38,694 nucleotides of DNA, from contig CAMCYP010000034.1 in assembly GCA_945885345.1 (NCBI GenBank), positions 1 through 38,694 of the forward strand. Reading direction: 5' to 3'. Source of the stretch: Bordetella parapertussis. Lineage in GTDB: Bacteria > Pseudomonadota > Gammaproteobacteria > Burkholderiales > SG8-41. Below, piece by piece: positions 7,069-13,568 of the stretch (position 1 is the first letter of the stretch; each line of letters starts with the position of its first letter). The translations under genes and the position numbers were made by a program. The notes beneath the pieces are model-generated. The model was not told the DNA's origin and made no database searches. It saw only the letters and a list, made by a program, of their open reading frames with translations.

Positions 7069-7210
7069 ATTGGGGAGTAGCTGCCCTCCGCATCGAGAGG
7101 GGTTTGCGTCAACACACTTGACCCTCGGGTCATGGCGCAAGCGGTTTCCTGGTTTGCAGGATTTTTCTGCAAGACACTTGGCAAGACCTTTGACCATATT
7201 GCCCCGGAAG
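7069..7210 (+). promoter_or_regulatory. yybP-ykoY manganese riboswitch
   Basis: The hallmark GGGGAGTAGC lies at 7072-7081. It is followed by a hairpin (CCCTC...GAGGG, 7084-7101), the conserved GTCAACACAC-like strand at 7108-7117, a small hairpin GACC-CTCG-GGTC at 7120-7131, and CTTTGACC...GCCCC at 7188-7205, which can close the basal stem with GGGG at 7072-7075. This matches the Mn2+-sensing yybP-ykoY class, which turns on manganese-export genes. The gene downstream is a GDT1-type exporter, the expected target. Confidence 0.88.
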
Positions 7211-7254
7211 GCCGGAGAAGCGATGTGGTCATCCGTCTTCTTCCGGCCAAGGAG
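7210..7254 (+). promoter_or_regulatory. riboswitch expression-platform hairpin next to the ribosome site
   Basis: GGCCGGAGAAG at 7210-7220 pairs with CTTCTTCCGGCC at 7237-7248, giving about 11 bp with one bulged base. The stem ends immediately before AAGGAG at 7249-7254. No T tract follows, so it is not a terminator. Refolding near the ribosome site suggests translational control (inference). Confidence 0.5.
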
Positions 7255-7260
7255 TTCATG

Positions 7261-7836
7261 ATGGAAGCCTTTCTCGTCTCCACCGGCATCGTCGCCCTCG
7301 CTGAAATCGGCGACAAGACGCAATTGCTGGCCTTCATCCTCGCCGCCAAATACCGCAAGCCCTGGCCGATCATCATCGGCATCCTGGTCGCGACGCTGGC
7401 CAATCATGCCTTTGCCGGCGCACTCGGTGCATGGATCACTTCATTGCTCAGTCCGGAGCTGATGCGCTGGATACTCGGGCTTTCCTTCCTCGGCATGGCG
7501 ATCTGGACTTTGATTCCCGACAAATTTGATGAGAAAGATGCGAAGCTCGCCCGCTTCGGGGTGTTCGGCGCGACGCTGATTGCATTTTTTCTCGCGGAGA
7601 TGGGCGACAAGACGCAGATCGCGACGGTGGCCCTGGCGGCGCAGTACCAGGCTTTTTTTACGGTTGTTGCCGGCACTACCCTGGGCATGATGATCGCCAA
7701 TGTTCCGGCGGTGTTGCTGGGGAAAAAGATCGCCCACCGCATGCCGGTCAAACTCGTTCACGGCATAGCCGCGGTGATTTTTGCGATCCTCGGCGTTGCG
7801 ACGCTGCTTGGGGCGGGACAGGCTTTCGGCTTTTAG
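7261..7836 (+). CDS. TMEM165/GDT1 family (UPF0016) manganese exporter
   Basis: A 191-residue six-helix membrane protein built as two repeats, each with the family signature ExGDKT: AEIGDKTQLLAFILA at residues 14-28 and AEMGDKTQIATVALA at 112-126. Members export Mn2+ (MneA/MneP-type in bacteria) or exchange Ca2+/Mn2+ (yeast Gdt1, human TMEM165). I prefer the second of two adjacent ATGs (7261), six bases after GGAG; 7258 is equally in frame. Longer in-frame starts such as 7132 would translate the riboswitch and are rejected. It is single-gene and transcribed under a Mn2+ riboswitch, so induction by excess manganese is expected. Confidence in family and regulation is high; ion specificity is by homology. 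Confidence 0.92.
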   Translation: MEAFLVSTGIVALAEIGDKTQLLAFILAAKYRKPWPIIIGILVATLANHAFAGALGAWITSLLSPELMRWILGLSFLGMAIWTLIPDKFDEKDAKLARFGVFGATLIAFFLAEMGDKTQIATVALAAQYQAFFTVVAGTTLGMMIANVPAVLLGKKIAHRMPVKLVHGIAAVIFAILGVATLLGAGQAFGF

Positions 7837-7860
7837 GACTGCATGCCCCAAGCAGGATAG

Positions 7861-7934
7861 GGTGAGGGGGTGGCACAGCTGCCTGTGGTTGCCCCTCACC
7901 CCAGCCCTCTCCCCACCAAGCGGCGGGGAGAGGG
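7861..7934. repeat. CCCTCTCCCC-type palindromic repeat between convergent genes
   Basis: Two adjacent hairpins are visible: GGTGAGGGG at 7861-7869 pairs with CCCCTCACC at 7892-7900, and CCCTCTCCCC at 7905-7914 pairs with GGGGAGAGGG at 7925-7934. The element fills the gap between the manganese exporter (plus) and the DctP-like gene (minus) and could serve as a two-way transcript end. Confidence 0.75.
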
Positions 7935-7946
7935 AGTGTTAGATGA

Positions 7947-8864
7947 TCAGTCCAGCAGCGCAAAAAAACTGTCGTTGTAATCCTTGCGGTACTTGTCGCT
8001 GACCGGCCGCACTGCTTCGGCAAAGGCGCGGTGCTGTTCCGGCGTCAGGCGCAGGATTTCGTTTTGCGCGGGGTCGAGTTTTTTCAGGATGTCGGCGTCT
8101 TCCGCCGCCGCAAGCTGGCGCTGCAGCACAGTGGCCTCGGCAGCGGCGGTGTCCGCGGCGCGCTGCACGGCGGCCGGCCAGGATTCGTATTGCGCGCGGT
8201 TGACCATCAGGCAGGCGACGCCGTAGACATGGCCGGACAGCGTGATGTAGCGGTGGTGTTTGTGCACGTTGAAGTTGTAGATGTTGGTCAGCGGATTGTC
8301 CTGGGCGTCGAAACGGTCGCCGGCGATCTGTTCGACGAAAATCTTGATGTCTTCGAGTATGGGTTCCATGCCGAGCAGGCGCAGCGATTCAGCCTGCAGC
8401 TCGCTCATCTGGATGCGGATGTGCATGCCTTTGCAATCAGCCGGGCTGCGGATCGCGCGCAGTTTGTTGCTGAAATGGCGGAAACCGTTGTCCCAATACG
8501 CGAGCAGCCGGAACGGCGACTGCGCCGCGACTTTTGCGCGCAGGCTCTGGCCGAGGCGGCCGTCGAGCACGCGATAGGCGGCTGCGCGGTCCGGAAACAA
8601 AAAGGGCAGGTCGAACAGCGCCAGTTCCGGCACCCATTTCGCATAGCGCAGCGACGAGATGTAGCAGGCCGACAGTTCACCGCTTTCGACCATCTTCGGC
8701 AGGTCGCCGGATTTGTGGCCCAGTGCCAGCACGTCGGGCACGAACTGGAAATCGACGGCGTCGCCGGCTTCGCGTTTCAGCACTTCGCCGAAGCGTACGC
8801 AGGCACGGGTATGGATGGACGCCGGTTTCTGGTAGCCGCCGAGGCGGAATGTGACGGGTTTCAT
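7947..8864 (-). CDS. DctP-family (TRAP-type) solute-binding protein without signal peptide
   Basis: A roughly 305-residue DctP-fold receptor. TRAP receptors bind organic acids in the periplasm and deliver them to DctQM. Recognisable parts are the first strand FRLGGYQKPASIHTRACVRFGEVLKREAG, FLFPDRAAAYRVLDG, the conserved hinge segment AYWDNGFRHFSNKLRAIRSPADCKGMHIRIQ (ligand Arg in the last part), EQIAGDRFDAQDNPLTNIYNF, and HVYGVACLMVN. Neither possible start (8864, or 8903 giving 13 more residues) supplies a hydrophobic signal peptide, and neither has a clear ribosome site. No DctQ or DctM is in the window. It may be cytoplasmic, mis-started, or a decayed receptor. It diverges from the VOC operon, 137 bp away. 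Confidence 0.78.
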   Translation of the reverse strand: MKPVTFRLGGYQKPASIHTRACVRFGEVLKREAGDAVDFQFVPDVLALGHKSGDLPKMVESGELSACYISSLRYAKWVPELALFDLPFLFPDRAAAYRVLDGRLGQSLRAKVAAQSPFRLLAYWDNGFRHFSNKLRAIRSPADCKGMHIRIQMSELQAESLRLLGMEPILEDIKIFVEQIAGDRFDAQDNPLTNIYNFNVHKHHRYITLSGHVYGVACLMVNRAQYESWPAAVQRAADTAAAEATVLQRQLAAAEDADILKKLDPAQNEILRLTPEQHRAFAEAVRPVSDKYRKDYNDSFFALLD

Positions 8865-9001
8865 TTTATGGACGATGCATGGCGGAATGAAAGAAGCTGC
8901 CATGCTATAGGCAATCCGGGGCGCGGTGTGTCAAAGTATCTGCTGGTGGCACGCGGACAGGCGTCCGGATCGTGACCGGCATGATTACGGAGGAGAGGTC
9001 C

Positions 9002-9454
9002 ATGAAACTCAGCGGCATTCATCACACCAACATCGGCTGTCGCGATAGCGACTTGCCGGCGATCGAAAAATTTTACTGCGACGGCCTGGGCATGACGGTC
9101 GGCCCACGTCCGGATTTTCCGAACAAGGGACTATGGCTGTACTGCGGCAATCATCCGCTGGTGCATGTGGTGTCGCGCTTCAAACCCGACTGGCCCGGCA
9201 TCGATGAAAAGCGCAGTGGTTATGACCACACCGCGTATGCCGTAAGCGGTGTGCAGGCGTTCCGCGACCGGCTGAACAAACTCGGCATTAAATTTGACGA
9301 ACAGAATGTGCCGAACGCCGGTTTCCAGATGTTCATGCGCGATCCGGTGGGCAACAAGGTGGAACTGAATTTCCCCAATGAAGAGGCGCCGGCGGAAGTG
9401 GCGCGCGGCACCTTGTCGGCGCTGCAGTTTCCGGAACAGGCTGCACGCCGCTGA
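9002..9454 (+). CDS. VOC-family (glyoxalase/dioxygenase-fold) protein
   Basis: A 150-residue vicinal-oxygen-chelate protein with two beta-alpha-beta-beta-beta modules. Metal-ligand candidates are His7/His8 in SGIHHTNIGC, His in YDHTAYAV near residue 78, and Glu in GNKVELNFP near 121. FYCDGLGM (residues 20-27) is the usual VOC turn. The ATG at 9002 follows GGAGGAGAGG, a very strong ribosome site, so the longer frame from 8972 is rejected. It is the first gene of five closely spaced plus-strand genes. Family members include glyoxalase I, epimerases and extradiol dioxygenases; the single-domain size fits an isomerase or lyase more than a dioxygenase. Substrate is unknown. Confidence 0.85.
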   Translation: MKLSGIHHTNIGCRDSDLPAIEKFYCDGLGMTVGPRPDFPNKGLWLYCGNHPLVHVVSRFKPDWPGIDEKRSGYDHTAYAVSGVQAFRDRLNKLGIKFDEQNVPNAGFQMFMRDPVGNKVELNFPNEEAPAEVARGTLSALQFPEQAARR

Positions 9455-9480
9455 TATACCTTAAAATATAGGATAAGTAA

Positions 9481-10353
9481 TTGAAATTATTGACTTTTAT
9501 TTATGATGGCCAGATGCGCCCCGGGGCGCTGGATGGCAATCAGGTGATCGATCTTGCGGCGGCGGGCTTGCCGGTGGATGAGACGGGTGATTTGCTGCGC
9601 ATTGTGCGCGGCGGTGACGCGATGATGGAGCGTGTGCGCGAAGCGGTGAGCAGTTCGACACGCCGTGCCTTTGATCTCGCTGAAGTGACGCTGACCGCAC
9701 CGCTGCTTAATCCGTCGAAGATCATCGCCGTCGGTCTGAATTACATCGATCACTGCGAAGAAGCGAAGCTGCCGGTGCCGAAAGAACCGGTGCTGTTTAC
9801 CAAGTGGCCGAACTCGATCACCGGGCCCTATGACGATCTGCACTGGCCGGAGAGCGTGACGCAAGAAGTGGATTACGAAGTCGAGCTCGGCGTGGTCATC
9901 GGCCGCCGCGGTCGCAACATCAAGGAAGAAGACGCGCTGGATTATGTCTGCGGCTACACCGTGGTCAATGATGTGTCGGCGCGCGACCTGCAGTTCGCCA
10001 ATGCCAAGCAGTGGGACCGCGGCAAGTCGCTGGATACTTTCTGCCCGTGGGGGCCGTGGATCGTCACCCGTGACGAGATCAAGAATCCGCATCAGCTGAC
10101 CGTGCGCACCGTGCTCAACGGCCGCGAAATGCAGATATCGAATACCAGCAAGCTGATTTTCAACATCAACCAGATCATCGCCTATGCTTCGCAGGGCACG
10201 ACGCTGCTGCCCGGCGACCTGATTCCGACCGGCACGCCTTTCGGTGTCGGTTTTTCGCGCACGCCGCCGGTGTTTCTCAAACACGGCGATGTCTGTGAAT
10301 GTGAAGTCGAACACGTCGGCAGGATCAGCAACAAGGTCAACCTGAAGCAATAA
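9481..10353 (+). CDS. fumarylacetoacetate hydrolase family protein
   Basis: A 290-residue FAH-fold enzyme. The N-terminal domain (to about residue 75) precedes the catalytic core PSKIIAVGLNYIDHCEEAKLP. The divalent-metal ligands are the two Glu in YEVELGVVIG near residue 137-139 and Asp in NDVSARDLQ near 170, with Lys in KSLDTFCPWGPW and the GTPFGVGF loop close by. Family members cleave acylpyruvates or isomerise and decarboxylate oxo-dienoic acids from aromatic breakdown. The start is TTG with AGGA six bases upstream; no ATG fits the conserved N-terminus. It lies 26 bp after the VOC gene and 48 bp before the racemase-like gene, so one transcript is likely. Confidence 0.9.
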   Translation: MKLLTFIYDGQMRPGALDGNQVIDLAAAGLPVDETGDLLRIVRGGDAMMERVREAVSSSTRRAFDLAEVTLTAPLLNPSKIIAVGLNYIDHCEEAKLPVPKEPVLFTKWPNSITGPYDDLHWPESVTQEVDYEVELGVVIGRRGRNIKEEDALDYVCGYTVVNDVSARDLQFANAKQWDRGKSLDTFCPWGPWIVTRDEIKNPHQLTVRTVLNGREMQISNTSKLIFNINQIIAYASQGTTLLPGDLIPTGTPFGVGFSRTPPVFLKHGDVCECEVEHVGRISNKVNLKQ

Positions 10354-10401
10354 CAACAGGCCGGCGGCGCAAAGCCGCTGGTTGCCCGGAGGAGTGCCTG
10401 A

Positions 10402-11259
10402 ATGAAACTGTGGTACCAGAGCATGTCGCGCCAGGAGGCGTGGGGACATTACAACGTCGCGCTGCGGCGCATTCTTGACCGGGTCAAGGATCCGGACACC
10501 GAAATCGAAGTGCACGGCATCACCAAGCGCGGCGGGCTCGCCGACCAGTTTCATTACCTCGATTACCTTGAGTCGGGTGAGGTCATGGAAAACGTGCAGA
10601 TCGCGACCAAGCGCGGTTTCGATGCCTTTCTGATCGGCAACATCGGCGACCCCGGTATCCACGCCTGCCGCGAGATCACCACCATGCCGGTACTCGGCCT
10701 GTGCGAGACGGCGTTGCACACGGCGTGCCTGATGGGTAAAAATTTTTCGCTGGTGACCATCAACGAGAAGTTCACGCCACGCATCATCGACAATGTGCAT
10801 CGCTACAAGCTGGAGCGGCGGCTGGCCGCCGTGAACCGCATGACCATCGATCGCATCAACGATCTCGACGAAGGTTTCACCAAGGCTTCTGCGCGCAAGC
10901 GTATTTTTGACCAGTTCATGAAGGCGGCGGACGCCAATGTCGAGCAGGGCGCCGAGGTCATCATTGCCGCGGGTGGTGTGGTGATGGCGCTGCTCGCCGA
11001 ATTCGGCGTGCACAGCGCGGCGAAGAACACGCCGATCCTCAACGGCATCGTGTCGCTGGTAAAAATGGGCGAGGCTGCGGTGAAGATGAATCGCATCATG
11101 GGCGGCAAGTTTCTCAGCAAGCGCCTGTATTACGCGCCGCCGGGTGCCGATCAGATTGACGAGATCCGCAAGTACTACGGCGATGTCTATCCGACTGTCA
11201 AAAGCCCGACGAAAAAGGGCGGCAAGACGGCAAAAGCCAAAACGAGGAGCAAGAAATGA
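10402..11259 (+). CDS. Asp/Glu/hydantoin racemase superfamily protein lacking catalytic cysteines
   Basis: A 285-residue protein of the Asp/Glu racemase superfamily. It has the family's two lobes: AFLIGNIGDPGIHACREITTMPVLGLCETAL in the first and GAEVIIAAGGVVMALLAEFGV in the second. Hydantoin racemases carry Cys before GDPG and in LGCxG; here Asn80 and Gly191 occupy those places, so the two-cysteine proton-shuttle mechanism cannot operate. The last 25 residues are Lys-rich (PTKKGGKTAKAKTRSKK) and likely disordered. The ATG has GGAGG nearby, and the stop overlaps the next gene (ATGA), proving tight coupling with the TctC receptor. It may be a non-racemase isomerase, lyase or binding protein. 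Confidence 0.82.
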   Translation: MKLWYQSMSRQEAWGHYNVALRRILDRVKDPDTEIEVHGITKRGGLADQFHYLDYLESGEVMENVQIATKRGFDAFLIGNIGDPGIHACREITTMPVLGLCETALHTACLMGKNFSLVTINEKFTPRIIDNVHRYKLERRLAAVNRMTIDRINDLDEGFTKASARKRIFDQFMKAADANVEQGAEVIIAAGGVVMALLAEFGVHSAAKNTPILNGIVSLVKMGEAAVKMNRIMGGKFLSKRLYYAPPGADQIDEIRKYYGDVYPTVKSPTKKGGKTAKAKTRSKK

Positions 11260-12224
11260 AAACACGCATCATCGCGGCCGCCGTTGCGGCGCTGGCCGTG
11301 GCAGGTCCGGCGGCGCAGGCGCAGACCTATCCGGGAAAACCGGTGCGTTTCATCGTGCCTTTTGCGCCGGGCGGCAGCACCGACCTGCTGGCGCGATTCC
11401 TTGCACAGCAGCTCGCAGCGCCGCTGGGACAGAGCGTGGTGGTGGACAACCGTGCCGGTGCCGGCGGTGTGGTGGGTGCCGAGATTGCCGCGCGTTCGCC
11501 GGCCGACGGTTACACCATCGTGCTCGGCAGCGCGGGGCCGCTGACCATCAATCCCAATGTGCGCGATAAAACGCCCTATGACACGCTGCACGATTTCGAG
11601 CCGATCACATTGGCAACCATCAGCCCGTTCACGCTGGTGGTGCATCCCGCGTCACCGGCAAAAACCGTAAAAGAACTGATCGCACTGGCCAGGGCCAAAC
11701 CCGGCGAACTGAATTTCGGTTCTGCCGGCAATGGCTCGGTCGGGCATTTTTCCACTGAACAATTCATGGCGCTGACCGGGATCAAGCTGGTGCATGTGCC
11801 GTACAAGGGCGCGGGCCCGGCGGTGACCGACCTGCTCGGCGGCAGGCTGAACCTGATGTTCGAAAACCTGCCTACGATCATTCCGTATGTGCGCTCGGGC
11901 AAGCTGCGCATGCTGGCGGTGGGCACCAAGCAGCGTTCGGCGCTGGTGCCGGAGTTTCCGACCATCGCCGAAGAAGGGGTGCCGGGCTACGATTCGGCGA
12001 CGGTGTTCGGTGTGCTGGCGCCGGCAAAAACACCATCCGCCATCATTACGCGGCTGAATCGCGAAATGGTGAACATCCTGCGCTCGGCGGACGGCAAATC
12101 TGCACTGGCGGCGCGCGGCCTTGAAGCTGTGGGCAGTACGCCGCAGGAATACCGGGCGCAGATCAAGGATGAGTACACGCGCTACGGGCGCATTGCGAAG
12201 GCGGTGGGCATCAGACTGGATTGA
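11256..12224 (+). CDS. TctC/Bug-family substrate-binding protein
   Basis: A 322-residue exported receptor of the tripartite tricarboxylate transporter type. The signal peptide is MKTRIIAAAVAALAVAGPAA with cleavage near AQAQT. The mature part begins YPGKPVRFIVPFAPGGSTDLLAR, the canonical Bug start and ligand loop, then VVDNRAGAGGVVGAE, VPYKGAGPAVTDLLGG and the AVGTKQRSALVPEFPTIAEEGVPGY segment. All are textbook for the family, more canonical than the receptor at 1385. It overlaps the racemase-like gene by 4 bp and precedes the dioxygenase by 45 bp. In this operon it would capture the pathway's carboxylate substrate; TctAB partners are not in the window. Confidence 0.93.
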   Translation: MKTRIIAAAVAALAVAGPAAQAQTYPGKPVRFIVPFAPGGSTDLLARFLAQQLAAPLGQSVVVDNRAGAGGVVGAEIAARSPADGYTIVLGSAGPLTINPNVRDKTPYDTLHDFEPITLATISPFTLVVHPASPAKTVKELIALARAKPGELNFGSAGNGSVGHFSTEQFMALTGIKLVHVPYKGAGPAVTDLLGGRLNLMFENLPTIIPYVRSGKLRMLAVGTKQRSALVPEFPTIAEEGVPGYDSATVFGVLAPAKTPSAIITRLNREMVNILRSADGKSALAARGLEAVGSTPQEYRAQIKDEYTRYGRIAKAVGIRLD

Positions 12225-12260
12225 CTTAAATAGTCAATAAAAACAATTACTTAATATAAT
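12221..12260 (+). promoter_or_regulatory. inverted repeat and TATAAT box before the dioxygenase gene
   Basis: TTGACT-5-AGTCAA at 12221-12237 is a perfect inverted repeat that overlaps the tctC stop codon, and a perfect TATAAT lies at 12255-12260. No -35 box sits at normal distance. The TATAAT is only 9 bp before the ATG at 12270 and no ribosome site is visible, so an internal transcript would be almost leaderless. A regulator-dependent internal promoter is plausible. Confidence 0.4.
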
Positions 12261-12269
12261 TTTGAAATC

Positions 12270-13169
12270 ATGACAACCGTAACAGTAAAACCGATGGCGC
12301 CCGCACTGGGCGCTGAAGTGTCCTGCGGTGATGTGCGCACGCTGGATGACGCAAATTTTCAGCAGGTCTATCAGGCGCTGCTCGACAACCTGGTGATCCG
12401 CATTCGAGGTCAATCGCTGACGGATCCGGAACTGCTCGCTTTTGGAAGACGATTAGGTGACCTCGATTTTGCGCCGCTGGCCAAGACCGGCAAGGAAAAA
12501 GCGCGCACACATCCGGAAATCGTCGTTGTTTCCAATGTGACCGAAAACGGCGAAGCCATCGGTGTGTTGCGTGATGCCGAAGTGGTGTGGCATTCCGACA
12601 ATTCCTACCGCGACCGGCCGTTGTCGTACAGTGCACTGTATTCACTCGAAATTCCGCCCAAGGGCGGCAACACCGGTTTTGCCAACATGTACCTGGCGCT
12701 GCAGACGCTGGATCCAGCTTTGCGCAAACGCATCGAAGGCAGAACCCTGAAACACGATATGACCTACAACAGTGCCGGCGACCTGCGCGAAGGTTTCAAA
12801 CCGGTGAACGATGTGCGCGATGCGCCGGGACCCAGCCATCCGATGATTCGTACTCATCCGGAAACCGGCTGCAACGCTTTGTACCTGGGTCGACGGCCCA
12901 ATGCCTATATCAACGGCTACTCGGTCGCGGAGTCCGAAGAACTGCTGGAGGCGCTGTGGGCGCATGCGACGCAGGACAAGTTCACCTGGCATCACGAGTG
13001 GCAGGTCGGCGACATTCTCATTTGGGACAATCGCTGTGTCATGCACCACCGCGACCCGTTTGACGGGGGCTACAGGCGTGTGATGCATCGTATCCAGTGT
13101 GCGGGAGATGTGCCGGCACTGCAAAGCGGCGCGCGTGAACGCCATCCGAGAGCAACAGTCGCGGTGTAG
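12270..13169 (+). CDS. TauD/TfdA-family Fe(II)/2-oxoglutarate dioxygenase
   Basis: A 299-residue jelly-roll dioxygenase. The facial triad is visible: His108 and Asp110 in VVWHSDNSYRDRP and the distal His259/260 in CVMHHRDPF, followed by Arg269/270 for 2-oxoglutarate. The N-terminal PALGAEVSCGDVRTL and ALLDNLVIRIRGQ match TauD/TfdA start regions. These enzymes hydroxylate small carboxylates, sulfonates or aryloxyacetates, releasing succinate and CO2. It is the last gene of the five-gene cluster. A second copy of its last 43 codons lies 80 bp downstream, behind a palindromic element. No ribosome site is visible. Substrate cannot be inferred beyond an acid compatible with the TctC receptor. Confidence 0.9.
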   Translation: MTTVTVKPMAPALGAEVSCGDVRTLDDANFQQVYQALLDNLVIRIRGQSLTDPELLAFGRRLGDLDFAPLAKTGKEKARTHPEIVVVSNVTENGEAIGVLRDAEVVWHSDNSYRDRPLSYSALYSLEIPPKGGNTGFANMYLALQTLDPALRKRIEGRTLKHDMTYNSAGDLREGFKPVNDVRDAPGPSHPMIRTHPETGCNALYLGRRPNAYINGYSVAESEELLEALWAHATQDKFTWHHEWQVGDILIWDNRCVMHHRDPFDGGYRRVMHRIQCAGDVPALQSGARERHPRATVAV

Positions 13170-13258
13170 TGGTGCATGGTGGGAGCGCAGCGGTTGGGAC
13201 GAGACTCATGCGGGCTTAGCCCGCGTGATGGCGAGGCCACAACCCCACAATGCACCAC
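13169..13258. repeat. palindromic element at the dioxygenase stop codon
   Basis: The ends GTGGTGCATGGTGGG (13169-13183) and CCCACAATGCACCAC (13244-13258) are inverted repeats with one mismatch, and a central hairpin GCGGGC-TTA-GCCCGC lies at 13210-13224. The element begins at the last base of the dioxygenase gene's stop codon, and its right end merges into the duplicated fragment. Confidence 0.65.
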
Positions 13259-13378
13259 CGCGACCCGTTTGACGCGGGCTACCGGCGTGTGATGCATCGT
13301 ATCCAGTGTGCGGGAGATGTGCCGGCACTGCAGGCGCAGGGGCGTAACGGACATCCGCGGGCGGCAGTCTCCCTCTGA
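13250..13378 (+). pseudogene. duplicated 3' end of a TauD-family dioxygenase gene
   Basis: This 43-codon piece (MHHRDPFDAGYRRVMHRIQC...AVSL) repeats codons 258-299 and the stop of the gene at 12270, with the same length of 129 bp. The first 83 bp differ at only two positions; after the codons for DVPALQ the copies diverge but stay alignable (GRNGHPRAAVSL versus ARERHPRATVAV). It lacks the His-Asp half of the active site and has no ribosome site, so it is not functional. It could be the remnant of a tandem paralogue or a segment copied through the palindromic element. Confidence 0.8.
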
Positions 13379-13568
13379 TCGTTACGCCGGATTTTGCTGC
13401 GCTGCAGTGTATGGCGAGGCTGTGCACTGGCCCGCGTGTGCCTGAAATCGTAAAATAGCGCGACAAACAGAGCAGGTAATCGCAGGCGCGGTGACATTCC
13501 GCGCACAGCGACCGTTCTGCAGCGGTGTGCCGCAAGGGCGCGCCGGATCACGATCAAGAGGAAAATCC

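Noticed and set aside
7132-7260. An N-terminal extension of the GDT1 protein from an ATG at 7132
   Set aside because: It overlaps the conserved manganese riboswitch and its hairpin, and the protein family starts at the ATG with AAGGAG before it.
9487-11265. A 592-codon open frame on the minus strand
   Set aside because: It is antisense to the FAH-like and racemase-like genes, crosses both, and shows no recognisable domain.
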